Positions 6,353 through 13,274 of a stretch of 14,523 bases of DNA are shown here, piece by piece. The DNA is from Halovivax sp. (GTDB taxonomy: Archaea > Halobacteriota > Halobacteria > Halobacteriales > Natrialbaceae), in NCBI GenBank assembly GCA_007119345.1, contig SKPV01000163.1:1-14523 (forward strand), in the 5' to 3' direction. The notes beneath the pieces were generated by a model that did not search any database, was not told the DNA's origin, and saw only the letters and a list, made by a program, of their open reading frames with translations. The position numbers and the translations under genes were made by a program. Each line of letters starts with the position of its first letter. Positions within the stretch are counted from its first letter, which is position 1.

Positions 6353-6455
6353 CCCGGCCGGCGGTCGCCGCCGGTCGGTCGGCGAGGTCGGCGGATCGAC
6401 GGCCGACGGCCCGTCGCGGCCGTGATACGGGTAAATTTCGTGGAATACGGACAGG

Positions 6456-6462
6456 GTTATGA
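6456..6462 (+). promoter_or_regulatory. Possible lysC TATA box
   Basis: GTTATGA is centred about 27 nt upstream of an ATG at 6486, which opens a 15-codon frame overlapping the lysC start. A second AT-rich site, GGTAAATTTCG (6430-6440), is an alternative that would give a longer leader. Confidence 0.35.
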
Positions 6463-6485
6463 GCGCGCCGCTGATACGGACGGGC

Positions 6486-6533
6486 ATGACGGAGTACGGG
6501 ACCGGACCGGGGGTGTTCGCATGCGCGTCGTAG
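6486..6533 (+). CDS. Possible 15-residue upstream ORF overlapping lysC start
   Basis: ATG at 6486 opens MTEYGTGPGVFACAS and ends at TAG 6531-6533, overlapping the lysC ATG (6521) in another frame. Its ATG is placed where a leaderless transcript from the 6456-6462 TATA-like site would begin. It could be a translated leader that couples to lysC, or simply a chance frame. No amino acid enrichment for Lys or Thr suggests classical attenuation. Confidence 0.25.
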   Translation: MTEYGTGPGVFACAS

Positions 6534-7699
6534 CGAAGTTCGGGGGCACCAGCCTCGGGAACGGCGATCGGATCAACCGGGCGGCCGACTCGATCGCCGC
6601 GGCGGTCGAAGACGGCCACGAACTCGCCGTCGTCGCGAGCGCGATGGGATCGACGACGGACGACCTGCTGGCGGAGATCACGTTCGACGTGGCCGAGCGA
6701 GACCGCGCCCAGATCGTCAGCATGGGCGAGCGCACCTCCGTCCGGATGCTGAAAGCGGCGCTCTCGGCCCGCGGCGTCGACGCGCGATTCCTGGAGCCCG
6801 GCGACGACGACTGGCCCGTCGTCACCGACGAGTACGGCGAGGTGGAAGTCGACGAGACCCGACGACGGGCCGCGGCGCTGGTCGACTCGCTCGGTGAGAC
6901 GGTGCCGGTGATCGCGGGCTTTCTGGCCGAGGGGCCCGACGGCACCATCACGACGCTCGGCCGCGGCGGCTCGGACACCACGGCGGTCATGCTCGGCAAC
7001 TACATGGACGCCGACGAGGTCGTCATCGTCACCGACGTCGAGGGCGTGATGACCGGCGACCCCCACGTGGTCGAAGGGGCGCGCAACGTCGCGGAGATCT
7101 CGGTCGACGAACTGCGCAACCTCTCGTTTCGCGGCGCGGAGGTCGTCGCCCCGTCGGCGCTGTCGTACAAGGACGGCGGGCTGAACGTCCGCGTCGTCCA
7201 CTACCAGCACGGCGACCTGCTCGCCGGCGGCACCCGCGTCGAGGGCGAGTTCGAGAATCTGGTCGACATGCGCGAGCGCCCGCTGGCGTGCCTGACCGTC
7301 GCCGGCCGGGCGATCCGCAACGAGGCGGGAGTCTTCCGCTCGCTCTCGGGCCCGCTCAGCGACGCCGAGATCAACATCGACGCCGTCGCGAGCGGGATGG
7401 ACAGCGTCACGTTCTACGTCGACGGCGACCACGCCGAGCGCGCCGAGAACATCCTCCACCGCCAGGTGATCGAGCAGGACGCCCTCTCGAGCGTCACCGT
7501 CGACGAGCCGCTCGCGGTGGTGCGGGTCACCGGCGGCGAGCTGCCGACCCAGCCGGGGGTCATCAACGAGATCGTCGAGCCGTTCGCCGAGGCGCGCATC
7601 CAGATCCACGACCTGATCACCTCCGCGACGAGCGTGGCCATCTTCGTCGACTGGGCGGACCGCGAGGAGAGCCTCGAACTCGTCCAGGACCTCTTCTAG
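6521..7699 (+). CDS. lysC: Aspartokinase (aspartate kinase)
   Basis: A 392-residue cytoplasmic enzyme that phosphorylates aspartate, the first step toward lysine, threonine and methionine. The N-terminal amino-acid-kinase domain (1 to about 240) begins with VAKFGGTSLG (Lys6), contains SMGERTS (around 67-73), GRGGSDTTA (147-155) and TDVEGVMTGDP (171-181). Two ACT domains follow, at about 255-320 and 331-392, which in this family bind end-product amino acids, so allosteric feedback is likely. ATG 6521 gives the conserved family start; a GGTG six bases upstream may act as Shine-Dalgarno. Its stop codon lies inside a two-copy 29-bp tandem duplication. It is divergent from the GNAT-like gene. The length fits archaeal monofunctional enzymes, without a fused homoserine dehydrogenase. 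Confidence 0.95.
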   Translation: MRVVAKFGGTSLGNGDRINRAADSIAAAVEDGHELAVVASAMGSTTDDLLAEITFDVAERDRAQIVSMGERTSVRMLKAALSARGVDARFLEPGDDDWPVVTDEYGEVEVDETRRRAAALVDSLGETVPVIAGFLAEGPDGTITTLGRGGSDTTAVMLGNYMDADEVVIVTDVEGVMTGDPHVVEGARNVAEISVDELRNLSFRGAEVVAPSALSYKDGGLNVRVVHYQHGDLLAGGTRVEGEFENLVDMRERPLACLTVAGRAIRNEAGVFRSLSGPLSDAEINIDAVASGMDSVTFYVDGDHAERAENILHRQVIEQDALSSVTVDEPLAVVRVTGGELPTQPGVINEIVEPFAEARIQIHDLITSATSVAIFVDWADREESLELVQDLF

Positions 7700-7741
7700 C
7701 ACCGCCGAAACGCCAGGACCTCACCTAGATCCGCCGAAACG
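7684..7741. repeat. Two-copy 29-bp tandem repeat spanning the lysC stop
   Basis: Copies at 7684-7712 and 7713-7741 both begin CCAGGACCTC and end CCGCCGAAACG; four mismatches fall in the middle. Both copies contain CTAG; in copy 1 this includes the lysC stop codon. Thus the lysC 3' end was apparently duplicated into the spacer. Confidence 0.8.
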
Positions 7742-7886
7742 TCTCGTTTCCCGTCACGCGAGGGCGGCGTGCGGGGATCTATAACGCGATATTGCCGGCG
7801 GCGCCCCGTCGACCTCGACCGGACCGTTCGGCGGTAGCGGGGCCGTAACCAAGGACCGGTTCGTTGGAGCCGAGAGTCGAGACCCC

Positions 7887-8453
7887 ATGAGCGACAACGT
7901 CCCCGTCACGGAAGTCTTCGAGGAGGTCGAGCCCGATCCCGACGCCATCATCACGTCCTACGGCGCGGAGACGCTGGAGGAGCTCGTCGACGGCCCCGGC
8001 GATCACGATCCGACGACCGACGAGGAGCTCGACGCCGACGTCGAGACGGCGGCGGAGCTGCTCGGCGAGCTGGCCGACGTCCAGCTCGATCGGATCGACG
8101 CGGAGGCGGCGGGCGACGCCGGCCCGGTAGCGGCCGACGTCGACCCGACGGAGGGCGACGCCGTCGAACCGGGCGACGCCGACGACCTCGGCGACACAGT
8201 GGTGAGCGATCCGACGGTGGACGTCCTCCCCGGAGACGGGGTCGCCATCGACGAGTTCCTCGGACTGGACGAGCTGTCCGCGGCGGAAACTCGCGAACGA
8301 GACGGACTCGTCCTCGTCGGCCCGGATCCGGCGGGCGACCGCGTGTCGAACGACGCGTTCGGCGCCGGCCTCGACGCCGCCTCGACGCCGGGTGGACCGG
8401 ACCGGCGACGGGGGTCGGAATTCGCCTCGTCGGTCTTTGGGTGGGCCTCCTGA
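7887..8453 (+). CDS. Acidic haloarchaeal protein of unknown function
   Basis: A 188-residue soluble protein of no family I recognise. It is extremely acidic, with almost no Lys and Arg mainly near the C-terminus. The N-terminal part (about 1-75, from VPVTEVFEEVEPDPDAIITS through AAELLGELADVQLDRI) looks helical and folded; the middle (75-120) is Gly/Asp/Val-rich; the last 30 residues are Gly/Pro-rich and more basic, ending EFASSVFGWAS. No signal peptide or membrane helix is seen. Codon third positions are G/C-biased as in neighbouring genes, and the acidic composition supports a real haloarchaeal gene. ATG 7887 is the first Met in frame; AT-rich spots at 7777-7794 and 7844-7854 may be its promoter. 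It is downstream of lysC and convergent with the acyl-CoA ligase. Confidence 0.75.
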   Translation: MSDNVPVTEVFEEVEPDPDAIITSYGAETLEELVDGPGDHDPTTDEELDADVETAAELLGELADVQLDRIDAEAAGDAGPVAADVDPTEGDAVEPGDADDLGDTVVSDPTVDVLPGDGVAIDEFLGLDELSAAETRERDGLVLVGPDPAGDRVSNDAFGAGLDAASTPGGPDRRRGSEFASSVFGWAS

Positions 8454-8461
8454 CCTGTAGC

Positions 8462-8548
8462 GGTATCCGGCAGTCGGCCCGGTTCGAGACGGTATCCGGC
8501 AGTCGGCCCGGTTCGAGACGGTATCCGGCAGTCGTCCCGGTTCGAGAC
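8462..8548. repeat. Three-copy 29-bp tandem repeat between convergent genes
   Basis: Three contiguous units at 8462-8490, 8491-8519 and 8520-8548. Each begins GGTATCCGGCAGTCG and ends CCCGGTTCGAGAC. Units 1 and 2 are identical; unit 3 differs by one base. It fills most of the spacer between the unknown acidic gene and the acyl-CoA ligase. There are no spacers, so it is not a CRISPR. It shares TCGAGACGGT-CCGG with the repeat at 3290-3398. Confidence 0.92.
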
Positions 8549-8583
8549 GACAATTGGGGACCGGCCGAGCCCGTGCGCGATCG

Positions 8584-10209
8584 TCAGTCCTCCGCGAGCA
8601 GCTCCGGATCGGCGTGCTCCTCACGGACGACCTTCTTGTCGAACTTTCCGGTAGCGGTCTTCGGGATCTCGGCGATCAGTTCGACGGCGTCGGGCGTCCA
8701 CCAGTCGGGGTAGTCCTCGGCGATCAGCGACGTGAGTTCGTCCGCGAGCGACTCGCGATCGACTCCGTCGTCGGCGGGGACGACGAACGCCGCGGGTCGC
8801 TCACCCCACTTCTCGTGTGGGACGCCGATGACCGTCGCTTCGGCGACGGCGTCGTGGGCCATGATCGCGTTCTCCACCTCGACCGAGGAGATCCACTCCC
8901 CGCCGGACTTGATGACGTCGCCGGCGCGGTCGACGATCTGGACGTAGCCCTCCGGGTCGACGGTGACGATGTCGCCGGTCTTCAGCCAGGACCCCTCGAA
9001 GTCCTGTTGGGTGGCGTCGGGGCGCTCGAAGTAGCGGTCGGTGACCCACGGCCCGCGGACCCACAGCTCCCCGAAGTCCTCGCCGTTCCAGGGGACCTCC
9101 TCGCCGTCGTCGTCGACGACGCGCATCTCCAGGCCGGGGACGAGCAGGCCCTGCTTGGCCTGTTTCGCGTAGCGCTCCTCGTGGGGGACCCCTTCGAGCC
9201 CCTCCTTGAGATGGGCGACGGTCCCGATCGGCGACATCTCCGTCATCCCCCACGCGTGGACGACCTCGACGCCGAGTTCGTCGTACCGGCGGATCAGGCT
9301 CTCGGGCGCGGCGCTGCCGCCGACGACGATCCGCTCGAGCGAGGAGAGGTCGGCGTCGTGCTCCTCGAGGAACTCGAGGATGCCCAGCCAGACGGTGGGG
9401 ACGCCCGCGGAGAGCGTCACGCCTTCCTCCTCGACGAGCGAGACCAGATCGGCGGGATCGGGCGAGGGGCCGGGATAGACGTGCTTCGCCCCGGCCGCCG
9501 TGGCCGAGAACGGCAGGCCCCACGCGTTCACGTGGAACATCGGGACGACGGGCATCACGACGTCCGAGTCGTCGATGCCGAGTCCCGCGGGCGTGAGCGT
9601 CGCCATCGTGTGCGCCCACAGCATCTGCTGGGTGTACTCGACCCCCTTCGGTTTGCCGGTCGTTCCGGAGGTGTAGCACATCCCGGCCGGCAGCTCCTCG
9701 TCGAGTTCCGGCCAGTCGTACTCGGCGTCGTGTGCGCCGACGAAGGAGTCGTAGTCGGTGACCGGCTCGAGCGCGGTCTCCGGAACGGCGTCGCCGACGA
9801 CGACGAACCGCTCGACCGACGCGAAGGCCTCCTCGTCGTAGGCGGCTTCGAGCGCCCCGAGCAGCGATGGATCGACGAAGAGGACGCGATCCGCCGCGTT
9901 GCGGACGATATACTGGACGTGCTCGGGCGGGAGCAGCGGGTTGATCGTGTGCAGCTGGCCGCCGACGTTCGGCGCGGCGAAGTACGTCTCGGCGTGACGG
10001 TGGTGGTTCCAGCAGAACGTCCCGACGCGGTCGCCCTCGCCGATCCCGGCGGCGTCGAGGGCGTTCGCCAGCCGTCGGCACGCGTCGCCGAACTCCCGGT
10101 AGGTGTAGCGCTCGATCCCGTCGGCCGTCCGAGCGACGACTTCCCGTCCAGGGTAGAGCCGCTCGGCGCGCCACAGGAACGGTTGCAGGGTCTGATCGTA
10201 TCCTGGCAT
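8584..10209 (-). CDS. AMP-forming fatty-acyl-CoA ligase (ANL superfamily)
   Basis: A 541-residue adenylate-forming enzyme that activates a carboxylic acid with ATP to an acyl-AMP, then to the CoA thioester. Signatures: phosphate-binding loop YTSGTTGKPKG (179-189), HAWGMTEMSP in the adenylation core, GSWLKTGD, DRAGDVIKSGGEWIS (427-441) at the hinge to the C-terminal domain, and the catalytic lysine Lys522 in TATGKFDKK. The sequence resembles the medium/long-chain AlkK-type ligases of haloarchaea more than acetyl-CoA synthetase, but the substrate cannot be fixed. ATG 10209 gives MPGYDQTLQPFLW, a usual family start; a TATA-like palindrome is centred 27 nt upstream. It is divergent from tnaA and convergent with the acidic unknown gene. 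A role in fatty-acid catabolism is likely. Confidence 0.92.
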   Translation of the reverse strand: MPGYDQTLQPFLWRAERLYPGREVVARTADGIERYTYREFGDACRRLANALDAAGIGEGDRVGTFCWNHHRHAETYFAAPNVGGQLHTINPLLPPEHVQYIVRNAADRVLFVDPSLLGALEAAYDEEAFASVERFVVVGDAVPETALEPVTDYDSFVGAHDAEYDWPELDEELPAGMCYTSGTTGKPKGVEYTQQMLWAHTMATLTPAGLGIDDSDVVMPVVPMFHVNAWGLPFSATAAGAKHVYPGPSPDPADLVSLVEEEGVTLSAGVPTVWLGILEFLEEHDADLSSLERIVVGGSAAPESLIRRYDELGVEVVHAWGMTEMSPIGTVAHLKEGLEGVPHEERYAKQAKQGLLVPGLEMRVVDDDGEEVPWNGEDFGELWVRGPWVTDRYFERPDATQQDFEGSWLKTGDIVTVDPEGYVQIVDRAGDVIKSGGEWISSVEVENAIMAHDAVAEATVIGVPHEKWGERPAAFVVPADDGVDRESLADELTSLIAEDYPDWWTPDAVELIAEIPKTATGKFDKKVVREEHADPELLAED

Positions 10210-10231
10210 ATGTTCACGTGCAACGAGACGT

Positions 10232-10241
10232 CTGTTAACAG
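10232..10241 (-). promoter_or_regulatory. Palindromic TATA-like site upstream of the acyl-CoA ligase
   Basis: CTGTTAACAG is a perfect 10-bp palindrome centred 27 nt upstream of the ligase ATG. It may be the TATA box of a leaderless transcript, an operator, or both. Confidence 0.4.
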
Positions 10242-10547
10242 TTTTGTGTCGGAACTGGTTCGTCTCGGTCGGTGGACGACCGATCGCCGACGGGCCCTCG
10301 TCGTCGAGAGACGGACCGGAGACGAACCCACGTCGTCGAGCGGCGGATCGTCGTTCGGTTCGATCGGCCACCGAGCGACGGAACGCGGCGGGGATCGTCC
10401 CGGCGTCCCGTTATCGTCCCGGTGTGGGGAACGTCCGTCGCGATCGTCCGCCGGCGCCGCCATCCGGCAGCGTCCGCACGGATTCGTCGGGTGATGGTCG
10501 AACCCCGCCGTTGCGGTCGCCGTCCCCGCCCTGGGGAACAGGGTCCG

Positions 10548-10563
10548 TCACTCGAATTGAACT
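10548..10563 (+). promoter_or_regulatory. Possible tnaA promoter
   Basis: TCACTCGAATTGAACT contains an AT-rich core centred about 30 nt upstream of the tnaA ATG at 10586. No Shine-Dalgarno precedes that ATG, fitting a leaderless transcript. In Haloferax the tnaA promoter is known to be tryptophan-inducible; the same is inferred here. Confidence 0.4.
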
Positions 10564-10585
10564 GCCCGCCGCCCCGTGAGTCGAC

Positions 10586-11932
10586 ATGGTCAGTTACCGG
10601 ACGAAAGTCGCGGAGCGGATCCGATTGCCCTCCCGAACCGAGCGCGAGCGAAATCTGGCGGCGGCGGGCTACAACCTCTTCAACCTCGCCGCGGACGACG
10701 TCTACGTCGACCTGCTCACCGACAGCGGCACCGGCGCGATGAGCCAGGAACAGTGGGCGGCGCTGCACCGCGGCGACGAATCCTACGCCGGCTCGCGCAG
10801 CTTCGAGCGCCTCGAAGCGGCCGTCCGGGACGTGATGGGCTTCCCGCACGTGATCCCGGCCCATCAGGGCCGCGGCGCCGAGAACGTCCTCTACGGGACG
10901 CTCCTCGAGCCGGGCGACGTCGCGCTCAACAACACCCACTTCGACACCACGCGGGCCCACGTCGCCAACCAGGGCGCCGACCCGGTCGACTGTCCCGTCG
11001 CGGACGCCCGCGATCCGGAGGCGGACGCGCCGTTCAAGGGGAACTTCTCGATCGAACGCGCTCGCGAGGTGGTCGCGGAGGTCGGCGCCGACCGCGTCCC
11101 GCTGGTGATCCTGACGATCACCAACAACTCCGCGGCGGGGCAACCGGTGAGCGTCGCGAACACCCGCGACGCGGCCCGCTTCGCCGAGGAGATCGACGCG
11201 ACCTTCGTGATCGACGCCTGCCGCTTCGCCGAGAACGCCCACTTCGTCACGGAGCGCGAGTCCGACTACGCCGACGCGACCGTCGCCGAGATCGCCCGCG
11301 AGCAACTGGGGTGCGCCGACGCCCTCGTGATGAGCGGGAAGAAAGACGGGCTGTCGAACGTCGGCGGCTTCGTCGCGACCGACGACGAGCGCCTCGCCGA
11401 GGCGTGCAAGCAGCGCGCCATCCTCTACGAGGGCTTTCCCACGTACGGGGGGATGGCCGGCCGCGACATGGAGGCGATGGCGGTCGGCCTCCGCGAGGCC
11501 GTGGAGGAGGCCTACGTCGCCGGCCGAGTCGACGCGGTCGCCCAGCTCGGTGACCTCCTGACCGACGCGGGCGTTCCGATCTACGAGCCGGTGGGCGGCC
11601 ACGCGGTCTACCTGGACGCGGCCGCCTGCTTGCCTCACGTCCCGGCCGCGAAGTTCCCGGGCCAGGCGCTCGTCTGCGAACTCTACCGCGAGGGCGGCGT
11701 GCGAGGGGTCGAACTCGGGAGCTTCGCGTTCCCCGACACGGACCGGCCCGAACTCGTCCGGCTGGCCGTTCCGCGGCGGACGTACGGCCGCGACCACTTC
11801 CAACACGTCGCGGAGACGGTCGCCGCCGTGCTCGACCGCCGCGAGGAGGTGACCGGGCTGCGGTTGGCGACGGAGCCGCCGGTACCGGAGATCCGACACT
11901 TCACGGCCGAACTGGAGCCCGTCGAGTCCTGA
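10586..11932 (+). CDS. tnaA: Tryptophanase (tryptophan indole-lyase)
   Basis: A 448-residue PLP enzyme of the beta-eliminating lyase family that splits tryptophan to indole, pyruvate and ammonia. Active-site residues align to tyrosine phenol-lyase (TPL) with a constant offset of four: Tyr67, Arg96, Asn181, Asp210, Arg213 and the PLP lysine Lys253 in MSGKKDG. Positions that separate the two enzymes favour tryptophanase: Asp120 in FDTTRAH (Thr in TPL), Leu377 in VELGSF (Arg in TPL, Val in E. coli TnaA) and His438 in RHFTAEL (Phe in TPL). ATG 10586 gives a family-like start. It is divergent from the acyl-CoA ligase, with no tnaB permease beside it in the window. Transcription is probably tryptophan-controlled, as in Haloferax. 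The TnaA call is confident; substrate choice rests on the three residues. Confidence 0.94.
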   Translation: MVSYRTKVAERIRLPSRTERERNLAAAGYNLFNLAADDVYVDLLTDSGTGAMSQEQWAALHRGDESYAGSRSFERLEAAVRDVMGFPHVIPAHQGRGAENVLYGTLLEPGDVALNNTHFDTTRAHVANQGADPVDCPVADARDPEADAPFKGNFSIERAREVVAEVGADRVPLVILTITNNSAAGQPVSVANTRDAARFAEEIDATFVIDACRFAENAHFVTERESDYADATVAEIAREQLGCADALVMSGKKDGLSNVGGFVATDDERLAEACKQRAILYEGFPTYGGMAGRDMEAMAVGLREAVEEAYVAGRVDAVAQLGDLLTDAGVPIYEPVGGHAVYLDAAACLPHVPAAKFPGQALVCELYREGGVRGVELGSFAFPDTDRPELVRLAVPRRTYGRDHFQHVAETVAAVLDRREEVTGLRLATEPPVPEIRHFTAELEPVES

Positions 11933-11981
11933 GCCGACGCCGGGGGCCCGGATCGACGCGAAAAACGACCGGGAACCCGAA

Positions 11982-12344
11982 TCAGTCGGCCATCATCCGG
12001 CGCGCCCGCTCGGCGATCGACGGTTCGCGTTCGGGTTCCGGCTCGGCGCCGAACCGCCGCATCGCGAGCTCGCGAACCCCGCCGACCGGGTCGCCCTTCT
12101 CCCCGCCGAGGACCCAGGCGGGAACGGCCTCGCGGAGCTCCTCACGCTTTTGCGCTTTCATCGTGCTGTACCGCCGGAGCACGAGCCCGACCCCGATGAA
12201 GAGGGCGGCGTCGGCCAGTTCCCGCCGGAACCGCTCGCTGTCGTCCCGGAGCGCGATCGCCTTCGCCAGCGAGATCGCCCCGATTCCGAGGTAGATCAGC
12301 GAGGTTCGGCCGGGATCGCCCGTGAGTATCCGTTGTAGCGACAT
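11982..12344 (-). CDS. Small two-helix membrane protein, unknown function
   Basis: A 120-residue protein with two predicted hydrophobic segments, about residues 15-31 (SLIYLGIGAISLAKAIA) and 44-56 (ADAALFIGVGLVL), joined by a charged loop. A long hydrophilic, Arg/Glu-rich tail (57-120) follows, containing MKAQKREELREAVPAW and ending SIAERARRMMAD. No family is recognised. The frame is open upstream to an ATG at 12422, but that ATG lies inside the tandem repeat and the added residues look unstructured, so ATG 12344 (MSLQRILTGD) is preferred. It is convergent with tnaA (49 bp apart) and downstream of the metallophosphoesterase on the same strand. Confidence 0.75.
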   Translation of the reverse strand: MSLQRILTGDPGRTSLIYLGIGAISLAKAIALRDDSERFRRELADAALFIGVGLVLRRYSTMKAQKREELREAVPAWVLGGEKGDPVGGVRELAMRRFGAEPEPEREPSIAERARRMMAD

Positions 12345-12378
12345 TGCGCGGAGACGTACCACGGCCCCGCTCAAATCA

Positions 12379-12476
12379 GTTCGGCCGCGTTCACGATCTC
12401 TGGACTGTTCGGCCGCGTTCATGATTCCGGGACTGTTCGGCCGCGTTCACGATTCCGGGACTGTTCGGCCGCGTTC
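12379..12476. repeat. 28-bp tandem repeat, three full copies and a partial fourth
   Basis: Units start at 12379, 12407, 12435 and 12463, each with GTTCGGCCGCGTTC; the first three continue to a variant of ACGATTCCGGGACT. Unit 1 has CTCTGG in place of TTCCGGG, and unit 2 has ATG in place of ACG. It lies upstream of the small membrane protein gene and downstream of the metallophosphoesterase. The period of 28 is not a multiple of three, so it is not a coding repeat. Confidence 0.9.
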
Positions 12477-12539
12477 GGGGGTTCCCGTCAGTTGGCCGCC
12501 CGCGACGGAGAGGCCTCCGCCGGATCCGGAGCCCGACGG

Positions 12540-13199
12540 TCACTCTCCACGGGCCAACCTGGTCGCGATCCGATCCGGAAGTCCGGCCTCCCGGACCGCC
12601 TCCTGGACGGTCTCGACGTCGTACGCGACCCGGCGGGTCTCGACCGTCCTGGCCTCGAGGTCGACCACGGCGTAGGCCGCCCGCGGGTCGCCGTCCCGGG
12701 GCTGGCCGACGCTTCCCGGATTGACGACGATCCCCTCCGCGTAGCGTTCGGCGTGCTGGACGTGCGTGTGGCCGAGGACGAGGACGTCCTCGTCGTCGAG
12801 CAGCCGGGGCGAGAAGTCCTCGGGGTAGGTGTAGCGGTCCGGATCGTCCGGGTGACCGTGGACGATCCGCACTCGTCCGTCGCACGCGCGGCGTTCGACC
12901 GGCAGCGACTCGAGCCAGTCCAGCGCCTCGGCGCCGAGCGCCCGTCTGGCGTGTTCGACGCCCGCCTTCGCCATCCGGTTGAACCGGAACGCGGTGTCCT
13001 CGACGACGGCGCGGTCGTGGTTGCCCATCACCGTCGGGACCTCGCGCGCCCGGAGTTCCCCGACGCACTCGGCGGGCCAGGGGTTGTAGCCGACCACGTC
13101 GCCGGCACAGAGGAGGGCGTCGACCGGCGGCATGTCGGCGAGTACCGCCTCCAGGGCGATCCGGTTGCCGTGGACGTCGGAGATGAGACCGACCTGCAT
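12540..13199 (-). CDS. YfcE/MJ0936-type metallophosphoesterase
   Basis: A 219-residue calcineurin-like phosphodiesterase/phosphatase. The complete metal-binding set is visible: SDVHGN (Asp8, His10), AGDVVGY (Asp34), MGNHD (Asn60, His61), VHGHP (His114, His116) and GHTH (His144, His146). The length and the compact single domain fit the MJ0936/YfcE group, which uses two divalent metals on phosphodiesters; the natural substrate is unknown. ATG 13199 gives MQVGLISDVHG directly at the first strand, as usual for the family. It is a separate gene from DP1, which has the same fold in its exonuclease domain. It follows purO on the same strand by 75 bp; an AT-rich TTCACGAAAACG about 30-40 nt upstream of the start may be its own promoter. 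Confidence 0.93.
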   Translation of the reverse strand: MQVGLISDVHGNRIALEAVLADMPPVDALLCAGDVVGYNPWPAECVGELRAREVPTVMGNHDRAVVEDTAFRFNRMAKAGVEHARRALGAEALDWLESLPVERRACDGRVRIVHGHPDDPDRYTYPEDFSPRLLDDEDVLVLGHTHVQHAERYAEGIVVNPGSVGQPRDGDPRAAYAVVDLEARTVETRRVAYDVETVQEAVREAGLPDRIATRLARGE

Positions 13200-13274
13200 G
13201 GGCGGGGAGTCGACCGCCAGCCGTATGGGCGTTTTCGTGAATTGAGGTGCGTTCGCTCCCCGACGGATCGACGC

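Larger units (their letters stand above)
10210..10585. other. 376-bp divergent promoter region between acyl-CoA ligase and tnaA
   Basis: No gene is supported here; the open frames through it are extensions of antisense frames. It should hold promoters for both flanking genes. Visible are the palindrome CTGTTAACAG (10232-10241) on the ligase side, a short palindrome AGACGTCT (10226-10233) and an AT-rich CGAATTGAAC on the tnaA side. The rest is GC-rich with nothing recognised. Confidence 0.55.

Noticed and set aside
5702..6520. N-terminal extension of aspartokinase upstream of 6521
   Set aside because: The frame is open but crosses the divergent GNAT-like gene and the spacer; the family N-terminus begins at MRVVAKFGG.
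8462..8548. CRISPR array
   Set aside because: The 29-bp units are directly contiguous with no spacers and there are no cas genes in the window.
8554..10494. 646-codon plus-strand frame across the acyl-CoA ligase
   Set aside because: Antisense shadow; the minus strand carries all ANL motifs.
10500..10520. ORB-like GAACCCCGCCGTTGCGG near tnaA
   Set aside because: The GTTTC core is broken (GTTGC) and the dyad is missing.
10235..11899. 554-codon minus-strand frame across tnaA
   Set aside because: Antisense shadow; PLP lyase motifs are all on the plus strand.
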